From contig NC_086033.1 in assembly GCF_036323735.1 (NCBI RefSeq), positions 8,741,606 to 8,805,605 on the forward strand: a stretch of DNA of 64,000 nucleotides, in the 5' to 3' direction. The position numbers and the translations under genes are program-made. The notes below the pieces were generated by a model. It was not told the origin of the DNA and did no database searches. It saw only the letters and a list, made by a program, of their open reading frames with translations. Within the stretch, counting starts at the first letter, position 1. Every line of letters starts with the position of its first letter. Positions 11,070-24,180 of this stretch are shown here, one piece after another. This DNA is from Rattus norvegicus. Lineage: Eukaryota > Chordata > Mammalia > Rodentia > Muridae.

Positions 11070-11108
<39 letters not shown>
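11070..11108. repeat. (CA)n microsatellite inside an L1
   Basis: Uninterrupted CA repeat of about 19 units at the start of the L1 3' UTR. Confidence 0.97.
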
Positions 11109-11111
<3 letters not shown>

Positions 11112-12194
11112 CAGAATACTCAATATAATCCACAGAACTCAAGAAGGTTAACAAGCTGAAGGGCCCAAGTAAGGATGCTTCAATCTGACTTAGAAAAGGA
11201 AAGAAAGCCATCACAAGAGGCAGAGGGAGGGAGGATCTTGGGTAGGAAAGGAGAGGAGGAGAGGAAAAGGGGAACATTATCAGGTATTGGGAGGTGGAAA
11301 CAAGAGAGAAGCCCTGAGGGCCAGCAGAAAAAATGGAAATGTGCAACCATACAGTGACCCTCTAGAATATACCAGAGACCTGGGAGGTGAGAGACCCTCA
11401 GGACTCAAAGGGAGGGACATTAGAAGAAATGCCCAACAGTAGGAAGAGGGAACTTGTAGAAACTACCTCCCAGGTGAAGACAGGACATCAAATAGAGGGA
11501 TGGCATTGCCATTCCCACAGTCAAAAACTCTTACTCAGAATTCATCCTGTCTAAAAGAACTGCAGGGACAAAAATGGAGAAGAGACTGAGGGAAAGGGGT
11601 CCAGTGACTGGCCCAACTTGGGATCCATCCCAAGGGGAGGCTCAAAGGCCTGACACTATTGCTGATGCTATGGCATTTTTACAGACAGGAGCCTAGCATA
11701 GCTATCCTCTAAGAGTCCCAATAATCAGCTGAGACAGCTGCAGATACTTGCACCCAACCAATGGACTGAAGTCAGGGACCCCTGTGATTGAATTACGGAA
11801 AGGCTAGAAGAAACTGAGAAGGATGATGAACCTTTAGGAAGATCAGCAGTCTCAACTAAATCTGACTGTGAGATCTCTCAGACACTGAGCTACCACAGGC
11901 AACACACAACAGTTGGTATGAGGCCCACAATGCATATACAGAAGAGGATCCCTGAGTCTGGGTTCATTCAGAAAAGATGGCCCAAACCCTCAATTGACTG
12001 GAGGCCCCAGTAAGTTTAGAGGTCTAGAGGGGTGGGTGGGGTGGGGACATCCTTGTAGAGATGGGTTGGGGGTGGGGCATTTTGGGGGAGGAGGTATGGG
12101 ATGTGTGTTGGGGGATGGGATGAGGATCTGTGATCAGAAGGTGGTAATGACAGGACTGTAAAAAACTAAAAGTAACAAAAAATTGTATCCACTT

Positions 12195-12890
12195 TAGAGA
12201 CTAAATCAGGAAGGTTGTAAAGATGATAAAATGGGATCTTCAAAGTAAAAATAGAAGAGAAACTGAAAAACTTCCCTGTAGGTTGATGTCATTATGAAGG
12301 TGAAGGCAGACACAAGATAAAATGAGGCCTGTCATTGGGCAAAAGGAAGGGAAGCAGGAACAGGGGTTTTTAGGAGAGGGAGGAACGGAAAGGGAGGAGC
12401 AACATGGAGGCAGATGTAAACAATCCTCGCCATGCATTTCTAAATAGATACAGCTTGTTATGAATATTTCTTAAGGGATGGATTTCTATAGGCAAATTTA
12501 CCTTACGTAGGTGGGCAGTTTATATACTTATCAATTGGTGGTAAGTTAATTGCGTGGTTGTATTGTACATTGAGTATTTAACATATAAATCTGGTTGTTG
12601 GGCTACAGTTTGTTGAGTCGTGACTTAACGGGGTTGTTGGGAGTGTGAGTAGCATCCATGACAGGAAGCCGTGCTAGCTATAGAGTTCTTGGGGCTAGCT
12701 TGGTGTGGGGCCACGCTAGCATGGCCTGTGGAACATAATGTGCGTGTCAGGCATGGTAACAACCTTCCAAGGGGACAGTGTGTGAAAACGGCTGACAGGC
12801 AAACAGCTAGAGTGCATGGATCCACGTGCAGTGGGAACTAGTGGTAACTGGTTGTGCACAGTTTTAATTATACTGCAACACTTCCCTATT
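12195..12890 (+). mobile_element. RMER1-like rodent medium-reiterated repeat
   Basis: A non-coding block with features I associate with the rodent RMER1 family: 'atgataaaatgggatctt' at the start, 'cattgggcaaaaggaaggg', 'gggatggatttctata', and repeated gctagc sites at 12674, 12696 and 12715. Orientation and exact family are from memory of consensus wording, not a search. Confidence 0.5.
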
Positions 12891-13155
12891 TAATGTTGGA
12901 TGCTATGTGATATGAAAGTAATCAGCACGGAAGAGGTAGGATTGTTAGGTTCTTGTTAGCAGATGCCCACAGAGGTGAGACCCCCCAGCCTAAATAGTCT
13001 GATCAGCTTTGACCCAGAATGATGCCCCCCTGTTCCATTTTCCACAAAACACTATGGACTTAATGGGGTTTTTATTTGCTTATTTATTTATTTAGCCTGA
13101 TTGTAAGTTACAGGCTTATGTTGAGGTTTGTTTTTTGGTTTTTGTTTTGGGTTTT
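12891..13155. other. Short unique stretch
   Basis: Nothing recognised apart from (ATTT)-like runs at 13080-13095. Confidence 0.4.
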
Positions 13156-13190
13156 TGTTTGTTTGTTTGTTTGTTTGTTTGTTTGTTTGT
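13156..13190. repeat. (GTTT)n simple repeat
   Basis: Nearly nine uninterrupted GTTT units flanked by T/G-rich sequence. Confidence 0.97.
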
Positions 13191-14156
13191 TGTTGTTCTA
13201 TGCTAAATACCAGTTGCTCCCAGAGACCCCACTTAGACCCAAATGACACTATGTGATCTTGCCCCCAAGTTATTTCTGATTGGTGAATAAAGATGCTGAC
13301 AGCTAATAGCTGAGGAGAAATGACATAGGGAGGATTTAGGGTTACTGGACTTGGATCTGAGGAAAACCACAAGGAGGAGAAATGGTAGAGAGTGGAGAAG
13401 CCTTCATGAGGTAAGCCTTTAAAATAATGCCCATAACACTTGGCTAATTGGAGTTAAAAACAGCCCAGACTAAACATGGCAAATTACATAATGGGATTAT
13501 TGGCTGTGAAATAGACATAAGCGTAGAAATCAATATCTGCCCAATTCTTGTTCTGATTAAGGTTTATTATAAATATAAAGGTTGTGTGTATCTTTTATCT
13601 GGGAACTAAATGGTCAAAAGTAGGGTAGAAACCCTGGATTGAGATTAAATATTTTCTACAACAGGCTTGTTCTTAGATCAACAGACAAAATAGATCCCTC
13701 TGTGAGCAAAGGTATGGATATGACTTCTGAGAGAAAAGCAGGCAGCATGGACATTCTGCCATAAGACATGTTACTTATAGAAAACCATTGGCAATGAAAA
13801 CACTGATTCTGAACTTTCTGCCATCAAGGAAATGTTGACTTTCACAAAGTTTATTTTGCTTCCATTGTGAGTGGAAAAACATCCACTTTTAGGAAGAAAT
13901 AAGTGCACATGTGTTTTTGTTTGTTCTAAACAGAATTTCTTTTCATTAAAACCAGCAGTTTTATGTTCCTCACAAAACTTAGTGGAATATACACGTTCTC
14001 ATATATGTCCCTTACCTTACAAACACAGCCGCCACTCCATCTATAAACATGCTCCCTACACTAGTCCATCTGCTTCACCATGAGCCTTTACAAATAGCCC
14101 CTCATCTGCCTAGTCTACTGCTTACTCCAGAGTTCACCTGTGGACTCACATATCAG
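13191..14156. other. Unique non-coding DNA
   Basis: No repeat or gene recognised in about 970 bp. Confidence 0.45.
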
Positions 14157-14288
14157 GGAGGCCAGGAGAGGGCATCCGATCCCCTGGAGGCTGGAGTTAG
14201 AGTTGGCTTTGAGTCATCTGATTCAAGTGCTGGGAGCAGAACTCAAATCTTCTGCAAGATCCACAAGTGTTCTTAACCATCAAGCTCC
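14157..14288 (-). mobile_element. B3 SINE, minus strand
   Basis: 'gaggccaggagagggcatc' and 'cctggaggctggagttaga' are the reverse complement of the B3 3' half. The tRNA-like head ('agtgttcttaaccatcaagc') is at the right end. Diverged. Confidence 0.75.
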
Positions 14289-16767
14289 GTGATGGTGATC
14301 GTAAGAGAATGTTGTGTAGTAGTATCTACCTAGCGTTGAGGTCCTTGTTTAGGTTATTGCTATCGTAAATTACAACATGCATAATTTTGAACTGTTATAC
14401 CTAGCAAAAATAAAGAGTAACAAAATGCATGGGCACTCCCTAGATATAAATCTGACCTGTCATATAACTATGTAGCTTCCCTGAAAAATTTGCTGGAAGC
14501 AAACGTTACATCATCCCAGGAAGCAGTGGTGGTAACTAGTTCACAATATTGCATTGTTGTTATTAAAAGGACTTAAACATAATCAAAAATCCCTCTGCCA
14601 GTTGCTAGTAAGTACTTCATAGACGATAAAATCTTCACTGTGCTGAATAGCATATCAAGTTTAAGGTGCAAATAGAGATCCAAAGGGAAAAGGTGGTAGA
14701 AACTTGAACTTCAAAGTGGAAGGTGCTTGGAGGACTCAGACATCTTTCTTGAGTAAGCTGTGTGGTTCAGAACCATTAAGAGCAGGGCTGCTCCTGGCTG
14801 TTAACTGTACATAGTCTGTTTGTTATTCTTCTAATCATCTTTAAGCCTTTCTCTCTTGGTGTGCTTCATGACGTCATTTAATCCTAAGGGATATTCTCTA
14901 TTCAACCTCTATCAAATACACACTTTCTAAATTAAGGCATGTGGCCATTTAATTCTCCCTCATCTCTGCATGCATTCTATGGTTGTTTCTATCTACTTTT
15001 GTTTGAACTTGTAATGGCTTTGAATTCCATATTTCTGCCCTACCACTCTCCCCATCCATAGATGAGTGGCTGCTCTTAGTTTTTAAGAGGCAAACCTCTC
15101 CACAAATGTATATCTTTCAATTCCACACACTAGGGTCACTGGGACCTTGAATTTTCCTGCTATTCCTTTGATATGAGCAATGGCTCATATCCTGGTGGAT
15201 CACATGTGAGTTTAATTCTTAGTAATTGTGCCTCTTAAGGAATAGAGCTATATTTTATCTTATTTATCACTTCTCATGATTGTCAGCACTTTCTATAGTG
15301 AACATGGTATCTACCATATTGTATACAGCATAGCAGTTGTTTAAAATATATGTTAATATCTGTTGAAATGAACCCTTTTAAATATTTCTATCCTATGTAT
15401 GGCATTTCATTGGTTACATAGAAATAATAGCACAATGTAAAACCAAATATATTTCTATCTATTGCTTTCCTTGAAGAGATGCTGCTCTTAGAGCATAACA
15501 TTGACCATATTTCTTGCTATTACCTTTAAAACAACAGATTACTTATTGTATTAAAGACATACCAAGCTAATGCACAAATTAGAGTAGAAGTCTAAGGCCT
15601 GATAAGAACAACTTTAGCAGGCCTTACTAGGAGAATGAAGGAAAAAAAATTCAATTTTTTTTATTATTACTTGCTCTTGGAAGTAATCAAATGGTAATAT
15701 GCGATTCTGAAAGAACATGTATGTCAGTTTTAGGATTTTGCAGCATATATGTCAAAAGCTGTTATTTTAGATAGGTTTGTTACCTTAATGACTTGAAAAT
15801 TTTGCTGCACTTAAAATTTTAATAAACTTGTAATCAGTTAATAGAGTATGCGTTCTCTACTGCATTTTCATTTTCTTTGCTCAATTTATTCATTTCTTTC
15901 ATATAATAGAATTTATAAAAGCTGTTGTTGGCTATGCAATGATTTGGACACAATAATTAGTGAGATAATTACAAAATTAGAAATCTTTATGTAAATCTAA
16001 TAACATTAAGTAGCCTTGATGAACTTCAGTTCATATTTCTTCCTCTCTTACCACCCCTCCCTCACACACACAATAAAATGCAATAATCATTAAATATCTT
16101 GTAGCATAAAAAAGTACATCAAGATTCAATCTCTAAAACAAAGAATGAGGAAGAGAAATAGACAACACAAATACAGAGACATAGGTACACTCACATACAT
16201 TCACAACTGTGCACAAAAAGAAACAATGATGTAGTTCACATGAATTGAACATTGTAACTACTCAATACCCATGTACATATTGAACTTTTCCTATTGCAAA
16301 CCAGCAGAGAGGATGTCATAATTCTACTGTCTTGAAAACTGTATTTTAATTGTCATAGAGAAATGGAATTAGTTCTTCTATGGTTGGGGCTAGGATTGTA
16401 TCTGAGATTCCTTTCCCAAAAGGTCTGATCATGACAAACTGAGAAGGAAAATACCACCCCCACTTACCACCATGGGGATGAAGTTCATTGAGTAAAAGAA
16501 ATTGAAAACATATCTTAAGACACAGAGCCAGAAACAACAACGGAAGTTGCTATGATTCATGTAACTCATTTATATTTAAAATATGTTCTTCTTACTTTTA
16601 TGCTAAAAACTCCAGTATTGTCTAGTATATAAGATTTGAAATGGGAGCATTTTTTAAGCAGACATCGCCTTGTGATACCTTCTAGTTGTGTACCAACTAT
16701 TTCCTGGGCTGAATCAGGGTTCCCTTTCCTTGTACAAAAGGCAAGAATGAGTGCCTAGAAGAAGATA
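14289..16767. other. Unique AT-rich DNA
   Basis: About 2.5 kb with no recognised repeat or coding domain. The 64-codon minus frame at 16346-16540 has no family resemblance that I can see. Confidence 0.45.
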
Positions 16768-16868
16768 CTGAGATAGTATCATATATATGATTATATATAT
16801 GATATGTAAATATAAATAATTATATATACATATATACATACATACATATATATATATATACATATATA
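16768..16868. repeat. AT-rich (TA)n/(TACA)n low-complexity repeat
   Basis: Imperfect alternating TA and TACA units, with several self-complementary segments. Confidence 0.9.
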
Positions 16869-17299
16869 CTTTCGTTCTTCAGATAACTACCTTGTATCAC
16901 TTGTGTGGTTGTCTTTGTATGCCATTCTCTGTCTAGCTTTCACCAAGAAGCCCTTGCTGCAGATCATCAGGAGCAAGAGGAAGGTTATATGACCATGTGG
17001 TCTTCTGGTTGACGTTGCCTCTAAATGGCTGTATTACTTTGTAAGAAAGAAAATCTTATGACTCCTTTTCAGAGGTGCTTTGAGCCAGTTTAGGTATAGG
17101 CATAAGTGGACAGACAAATTAAACCCCTACTAATGTTTACTCATCCATACTCAAATTTTGCTAAGTAATCCACTCACCCAAATTAAAAGCTTAGGGTAGA
17201 GAATTGCGGACAGCCATGCTTGCATGCAAGATAATGTTTCTGATAAATGTTAAAACACACACACAAACACAAACTAAACTGTGGAAATGAACCCATGCA
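16869..17299. other. Unique non-coding DNA
   Basis: Nothing recognised apart from a short (ACAC)-rich patch at 17254-17270. Confidence 0.4.
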
Positions 17300-17645
17300 C
17301 ATTGTTTTCAATTTAAATTTTTAAGGTTTTTGAGACTTTTATACTTGAGTACAATTTATTCCTTCTTTCTCTATCCCCATCAACTGTTCTCATGTCCCCT
17401 CTTAAATTCACCACCTCCCCTTTAAAATTTTTATTATTGTTCATATGTTTAAGGCTGAGTGTTTGGGACTGGAGGATGCATCATAGAGCTTATCACTGGA
17501 GACAACTGTTTCTGCCTGTTTCAGCAGCCATTGATTTTCTGTATTTCTTCATCTAGAAACTTGTGACACTCCCTCTCCCCCATGTAAACTGGCTGGTGTT
17601 GTCATCATGCACATTTTGGCAACCATATTGTCCAGATTTTTTCAA
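17300..17645 (-). mobile_element. Old L1 3' UTR fragment, minus strand (Lx-like)
   Basis: Ordered resemblance to the reverse complement of Lx 3' UTRs: a tttttattattgtt segment, 'ggctgagtgtttgggactg', 'cagcagccattgattttctg', 'tggtgttgtcatcatg' and 'ggcaaccatattgtccag'. Diverged and lacking a poly(A) end. Confidence 0.55.
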
Positions 17646-18821
17646 AAATCAACCTCAGCTTGGAGAGGGGTTCTAAGGTAAGGGTGTTCAAGAGCAGAGA
17701 AAGAAACAACTCAAAGTCAAATTATGGGCACAAGTTGAAAGCTTGGATTCTGCTTAAAAGGGCTTTCTCTGGAGACCTCCAGACAGTTTAGTTCTCTCAG
17801 ACCAAAGCACAGTCTCTCATATTAATTCAATTGTCCATCCCAGCCTCCTTTTTGATTATTCAATGAATTAACATCTCCTGACTCCAACAAAACAGCAAGT
17901 GTATTCTTTTGTATTTTCTTAATATTGTAAATGAATTCAGAGACCTGCTTGCCTTTGTAAGCATAGACAATAAGTTTATCTGGGTGGCATCCTGCTGTGA
18001 AATTACCATTCCCACCATGCTTGGTCCTGATCCTAAGCTTGCTGTGCCCCAATCTCCTTTCTTAATATCTTTCTGACAAGCTGACTCATAGTGCCGCTGC
18101 CTTTGTTCTTTTAGGTCAATGAATCCCCTCATATAATTCATATTATGTTCTTATATTTTGCATAGTTGAGAAATTATATATATTTGACTCATGTTTTTAA
18201 AGTTTCTTCCCACAGACTTAAGGACTGTCCTAACAGTCATAGCATTTACCATTTTTGCTAAGGATGTAGATAATATATTTGCCTTGCAGACTCGTGGTGC
18301 TTCTGATTATCATAGTCATTAACCTTGGCAGAGTGGACATTCCTTGATACTTTTGTCACAGAGAGTATGTCCTGATAACTTTGTCAGGAAGAACCTTTCC
18401 TGAATAAGAACATGTATATGTTTTTATACAAACAAGCCTCATGCTTGTCCAAGCAACAATGGACACTTGAAGCCCAAGATCTGCTGGCTCTGTTGAAGCC
18501 ATGAAGGTAAGAAACATGTCACATCATCCCTTCCATGACCGTGCAGGACTTGACAAGATTTCATGGGTGTAGATTCCTATTGTGTTTAGAAGACACTTTT
18601 GCATAGCAGCTGTACTGGTCCTCTGGTTCTTAAAGTCTTTGTCCTCTCTTCTGAGATGTTCCCTGAGCATCAGGTATATAGATTACAGTGTAGATGTCCC
18701 CAAATGAAGAGAAAGCCACAGAGTAGGAAAGAACTTTTAGAGGTTTCATATATGACTGCTAACATTTAGAGTATATAAATAACACGGTCAAGAAAAAATT
18801 ACCTGATTAAATATGTACAGA
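17646..18821. other. Unique DNA with an unidentified minus-strand open region
   Basis: Two overlapping minus frames at 17822-18052 (76 codons) and 17860-18141 (93 codons) are both free of stops over about 200 bp. I recognise no domain, and no poly(A)-linked processed-gene structure is visible. Coding status is unsupported. Confidence 0.35.
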
Positions 18822-19510
18822 TAACTAAACAAAGAGTTCTCAAAAAGTATAATACAAATGGCTGACAAACATTTTTTTTAAGCGTTCAACATCGTTAGCC
18901 ACGATAGATATCCAAATTAAGCCTACTTTGAGATTTCGTCATATACCAGCTAGGGAACAAATATCCAAGAAACAGTTGACAACAAATGTTGGCAAAATTG
19001 TGGGGAAAGAGGAGCCTCATACACTAATGGTGGGATTGAAAACTGGTGCAGACACTATGGAAATGAGTGTGGGGAATTCTCAAAAAGCTAGAAGTGATCT
19101 AGCATATGAGCCAGCTACATCATTGCTTATGTATACTGTGTATTTTCTTACAGAGATACTTGGTCAGCCATGCTCATTACTGCCCTATTTACAATAGATA
19201 GAAAATGAAAGCTATCCAAGTGCCCCTCAACTCAATAATAAAAATGTGGAAAATATTCACAATATAAAATATTCAGCTATAAAGAAAAATACAATCAAAT
19301 AATTTGCAAATAAATGGATGAAACTGAAACTATTAAGTCAAATGAGATAACCAGGTTAATACATGTTCTCTATTATTTGTGGGCCCTGACACTGAATCTT
19401 CTTTAGATTTGAATATATACACAAAAGTGACTGCAAAAGCCAGATCAGTAAAGCAAAACCATGAGGAAGAGAGAAGGAGCTCTGGAGAGGAGGTTAGTAG
19501 GGCTCACTTA
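18822..19510 (+). mobile_element. Old L1 ORF2 C-terminal fragment, + strand
   Basis: The L1 order is readable: 'ctaaacaaagagttctcaa' at 18822, 'aaatggctgacaaacat', 'ttgagatttcgtcatatacc', 'ggtgggattgaaaactggtg', 'tttacaatag' and 'aaataaatggatgaaac', then a short 3' part. It matches the ORF2 C-terminus and its end. It is diverged and looks like an older mammalian L1 than the L1_Rn copies. Confidence 0.65.
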
Positions 19511-22344
19511 GGTGGTATGATGGGTTTTGTTGAGAAAAAGACAAAGAAAATCATCAAAGGAAAAGAGAAGATCCAGATAATGTGTAAGATTGAACTGCTT
19601 CACTTTCAGAAATGTGGGTCTCCTGTTCTTATAACGAAGTGAGTATCATTGTTTCTCATATCTTTGGCTAAATTTTATGCATTTCCCCAATCATTTCTTT
19701 TACATGATTGGCTTTACTCCAGGACAGTTCACCAAAACCACATGTTTTTCACGACCTCTGCAGACGTATTTGTAAGGTTCTTCCCACTGTGTTTATCCCC
19801 AGTGTGTCTTCTTGGCCTCATACTGGGCACTTTACTGTCAAAATATCTTTTGCTATTACTAGTTGAAAGAACCTACATAAATATCATGGAGGCTTTTAAT
19901 GTAGTTCAAAGCTTAGGCCCTTTGCTTGGGCAGTCTCTAACTGGTACTCTAAACCTGACTAACGGCCCTATGACTCCCCAGGTGGCTAGCTGTATATCTT
20001 CTCTTTCTCTCCTCACAGTTCCTTTGTTCCCTGTGTCTGTTCTCTGAATCTGCAGTGACTGCTTCCTTCTCCTGCCTCATTCTCTGTGTCCAGAAGTTCC
20101 TCCCTCCCCTTCCTGCTCCAGTTCTTGGATGTCATTTCTTTCTTACAACCAATCAATATAATTCTGCATTGCCTTTAAGCAGTTGAAGAAGGACAAATAT
20201 TTACAAAATTACAACAACCCAGTGATGGGCCATAGAAACGACAATACCAAAATCCCGACAGTATTTAGCTCTCTGCTTGTACAGCATTAACAACTGAAAA
20301 TACAGAGACACTCCTTCATACAAAGTGAAGAAAAGTTTAACCCAACAAGAACCTACATTATAATATGTAATAAAAGGTTGAGCTAGAGAAGAGGCTATGA
20401 ATTAGGTTGAGGTTTATAGAGGGGATTGCTTCTGAAATCTAGGGGAGGGAGATCATAGTGAAGCCATTGTGTAGCAGGCACATTTGAACTCTGTTCTGTC
20501 ACACAGCAATGCAGCTCACTTTTCTTCCTGTGTTAATTGATGATGTATATTGGAGTGGAGGCTGTTAAACCCTTTGTGGGGCTTAAGACAAAATGAAAAT
20601 ACTGGACTGCTTGTTAAGTAATCCTTTATAATCTTAAGAGAAAAATGACAGTAGTATAAACCAGTAGGTGACACCAGTCACATCCTTGCAAAGTAAGTCC
20701 CTCACAGAATCCATGTTATCAGGGACAAAAGTGTTTCTGGGCTACCATGATGCATGCAAATCTTTGTGAAAATCATCTTGTGCTTTGATGGCCCCTAAAT
20801 TGTTCTTGGCAAACCTTTCCCTTTCTTCCTGGGAACCTTCAAAGGTAGAGTAAGAAAAAAATACAATTTAGGTATTAGGGGTGTCTTTCAATAACTGTTC
20901 TTCAGTGCTAGATACTAATTAGAACATCACAGAAGCTTTTGAAAATACCTCCAGGCTTGCCGTATCTCACTGCCTGTCACTTGGTTTGTTCTAAGACCCT
21001 TAGTTGCCCTGACAGTACAAAGAGATTAGAGATCAGCTCTGAGAATCACTGTCTATCTTAAGTCTTTTCTACAGTTGCAAATGTGACCTACCTAACCACT
21101 TCTTAGAGGAAATAATCATATTATTGCATGATTTTTTTTTCATCTGAGGAAAAAGTTAAGGAAACAAACACTCTTCTCATTATTTTTATATTAAAATCCA
21201 ACTCTTTTCCCACATGTCATTTTTTTTGCTTTCATTTTAGAAGAGCAAAATGACCAGTTTTTATTTCTAATTAGCGCAAGAGTGCTTTGAAGTCTTCAGT
21301 GATTTTTCAAATACTTTCTGTCCTAGGACCAAACAGTTACATAACCCCTTATACACATTGCTATGTTTTGAGATTAAGAATCTTTATTTCATTTAAGAAG
21401 AATATTTTAACTTTGCTTTAACTTCATATATTAAGTATTTATGATTATTAAGGATATCTTAGCAATCCTTATAAAACAGAATAACATTTGATCCCTGGGT
21501 GACTTACTGGATGTAGTGGAGGCTCTGAGATGTGGGAGGCTGGAGAAATGCCCTTGCAGAGCATGTGTACACCTGCCCCTTGGGGTTCTCTCTTTACCCT
21601 GTTTTACAGCAGATGTGGGTGTCATCACTTTGGACTCCTTCATCCAGTACCATCTTCCAGAGATAGAGCCCAATAGCTTGCCTGATCCTAGGCAAGAACA
21701 TCAGAGACCATGAACTAAATAACCTCTTTTAAATTTAACTTCAAATATTTCATCATCTGGACATCAAGTTGTAGAGAAGGGGTTTGTTTTGGATTACTTC
21801 TCCAGAGGGGAAACATTCCATCACGGTATATGTGTATGGGGTGGGGGTGGGGGAGGTTGGTTTTGGTCACAACAGCAGGAAGCCTGTCCATCACATTTTA
21901 TCCCCACAAAGAAGTTTCCAAAGAGGAAGATAGAGATAGGGATGGGGATGGCAATGACTAATCTGTTCTCTGTCCCTACAGTTTTGTCCTTTTCAGAATG
22001 CCATCTAGCATGACACCTTAGCATATAATTGTTTTTACTAGACTGAGATTCAGCCATGGTATTGTATGCAATAGATTTTTCTTTTGATTGATGACTTGTA
22101 TGCTCATGAATTGATGCACAGTGATGTGTTTAACTCTTTTTATATTTAAGGGGGTTTTTATATTTTATACATTTTGGCGATTATGTAAAATGCATACACA
22201 TAAACATAGGCTTTGTGCAAATTTACCTTACAATATTCTAAAGCAAAACCTTAGAGCTGGGTTTGTTAGCCATAAAGTACATTGATCTTTGTAAGAAATG
22301 TGTCAAGCCATATTCCAAAGTGGATGTAAAATCATACATTCTAG
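19511..22344. other. Unique DNA, no gene seen
   Basis: About 2.8 kb. The 132-codon + frame at 19649-20047 is hydrophobic in places but has no recognised domain. A G-rich stretch lies at 21838-21860. A short segment at 22292-22345 resembles old L1 minus-strand sequence into which the following B4 inserted. Confidence 0.4.
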
Positions 22345-22625
22345 GGTTTGGGGATGTGACTTAATAAGTAATGTGCTTGTCACACAAGTATGAGGATATG
22401 AAATTGATTTCCAGCATCCTTGCGAAGGTACTAGGCATGGCAGTGTGTGCCTGTTATTTCCAGCACTGGGAATGCCCGGGCAGCTGTATGCTAAGTGCCT
22501 GCTGGCTTGACAGGCCAGCCCAATAATTACCTCCAGCCTCAGTAAGAGATCTTGTCTTAAAACACATGGTATATAATAACTGAGAATAGTACCTGACGTT
22601 GACCTCTGAATTCCACAAGTATATC

Positions 22626-22627
<2 letters not shown>
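22345..22627 (+). mobile_element. B4 SINE
   Basis: Tandem structure typical of B4: an ID-related head ('aagtaatgtgcttgtcac') followed by a B1-related body ('ggcatggcagtgtgtgcctg', 'aagagatcttgtcttaaaa') and 'acgttgacctctgaattcc' leading into a CA repeat. Moderately diverged. Confidence 0.78.

Positions 22628-22664
<37 letters not shown>
22628..22664. repeat. (CA)n microsatellite at the B4 3' end
   Basis: About 18 CA units, the usual tail of B4 elements. Confidence 0.97.
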
Positions 22665-22668
<4 letters not shown>

Positions 22669-23476
22669 ACATATTCCCACAGAAGTATATGGAAATACCT
22701 GATGTTTTGTGTCCTTTCCAAAATTTCAGTTGCTAGTTTTCCACTTATTGAAGAAATGCACATAATGGTATTTTGTGGATTATATTCAAGTTCCCCTAGT
22801 GAATAATAATAATATCGAGTATCACTTCACATCACGTATGTTACATATATGTCTTTAATGAAATACCTGGTGACTGTGTTGTCCCCATTTTATGTATAAT
22901 TTATATGTATTCACATATTATTTAGGTAAACATGAACCACACGTAAATATTTGTGTGTGTGAGAGAGAGTGTGTGTGTATCTGATGTGTTCAAATGAAGA
23001 CTGAGAAATATGTGTAGCTTCTTGGATAAATTCAGATTTAATGCAGATACATTCATATTTATAAACCTTAGGAGGGGATGGGAGGGATTAAATGAGAAGG
23101 GATAGGGACAAACGAGGAAGGCCACTATGTTTCAAGAAATAGGACTTCTTAGAGTTAAGTTCATAACTGATTTCTACGTTTTCTTCAAACTTTTTGGAAT
23201 CTTCTAATTTCTAAAGGTCTCTAAGTCATGACTCCTAGGATTAAAAGCTATTGTTTCAAAGGCAGTATGGGACAGAAGAGAAATGAGTTGTGGGAAAATG
23301 TGTAAATATATTACTGAAATCACAGGGATTTTACAAATGTATAAAAATGAGAATTATAATAACAAATAGTAACTGATAAATTTCTTTGTTATATGAACAC
23401 CACATCTCCCCCCGCCTCTCTCTCTCTCTGCATGTCTGGTATGCATTAGTTACCATTTCATAGAAAACCTGCCAGT
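22665..23476. other. Unique DNA
   Basis: No recognised element; short GT- and GA-rich patches at 22951-22980 and 23410-23432. Confidence 0.4.
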
Positions 23477-23492
23477 AAGAGAGGAAAGGAGA

Positions 23493-23665
23493 GGGCTGGA
23501 GAGATGGCTCAGTGGTTAAGAGCACTGACTGCTCTTCCAGAGGTCCTGAGTTCAAATCCCAGCAACCACATGGTGGCTCACAACCATCTGTAGTGGGATC
23601 TGATGCCCTCTTCTGATGTGTCTGAAGACAGCTACAAGTATACTTACATAATAAATAAAAAAAAA
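23493..23665 (+). mobile_element. B2 SINE with exact 16-bp target-site duplication
   Basis: Near-consensus B2: 'ggctggagagatggctcagt' (A box), 'gagttcaaatcccagcaacc' (B box), 'tgatgccctcttctgatgtg', aataaataaa and an A-tail. It is flanked by aagagaggaaaggaga at 23477-23492 and again at 23666-23681, an exact duplication that marks an L1-driven insertion of moderate to young age. The intact A and B boxes mean Pol III transcription is possible. Confidence 0.95.
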
Positions 23666-23859
23666 AAGAGAGGAAAGGAGAATTTGTTTAAAGTCATGCA
23701 ATCATAAATAGGGACACTGTATTTAAGTCCAGGTCACTACAGATATATTAGGAATATTGTAAGAATGTTTTAGAATGGACACATAAGCCTTCGAATTAAT
23801 CCTATACATCACATAAACAATAAAAATGTATTTCATGAGCATGACTGAGACAGAATGTT

Positions 23860-24180
23860 TGACAGAAACAGAGAGGAGGAGTTCGCTTTGGCTCACATTT
23901 TTAGAGAGGGAAGTTCATCTCTGGCACAGGAATTATGCAGAGTTCAAAGTCTTGAGAACATGTAGCTGAGGCTCCTCCAATCACAGGAGACAGGGAATTC
24001 AAATTCAGAGCCAAAGGTTGGTGTCACCCTTCAAGCTCAGCACTGCTGAACTACTTCTGCCAGCTAGCTTGCACCTGGGAGATTTCACAGTCTGGTCTCC
24101 CAAAACAGTGTAACCAACTGGGAAGCAAGCATTTAAAACCTGAGCCTATGGAGGAGACTTCATATTCAACCTAAATAAAA
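23860..24180. mobile_element. Possible rodent medium-reiterated repeat
   Basis: 'ttggctcacatttttagaga', 'gttcatctctggcacagg' and the end 'gagcctatggaggagac' resemble a widespread rodent repeat whose end reads 'gagcctatgggggcc'. Family not certain. Confidence 0.35.

Larger units (their letters stand above)
9646..12190 (+). mobile_element. 5'-truncated old L1 (Lx-type), split by an insertion
   Basis: ORF2 C-terminal coding sequence runs 9646-10014, is interrupted by an unrelated insert to about 10438, and resumes at 10439-11069. A long, G-rich 3' UTR follows to about 12190, ending in an A-rich tail. Recognisable words include SPCTKLKCKWIKDLNIKPYT in the first part and a cysteine-rich region trace near 10610-10700. 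Scattered stops mark it as old. The 3' UTR (about 1.1 kb) with 'ggcctgacactattgctgat' is the Lx type, older than the L1_Rn copies elsewhere. Confidence 0.82.

Noticed and set aside
19649..20047. 132-codon + strand frame as a gene
   Set aside because: No domain, no codon or context support, and typical length for chance frames in 64 kb.
22303..22763. Frames with Cys-Val repeats
   Set aside because: Translation of the CA/GT microsatellite, not protein-coding.
23493..23600. tRNA gene
   Set aside because: A and B boxes belong to the B2 SINE; no cloverleaf or mature tRNA ends.
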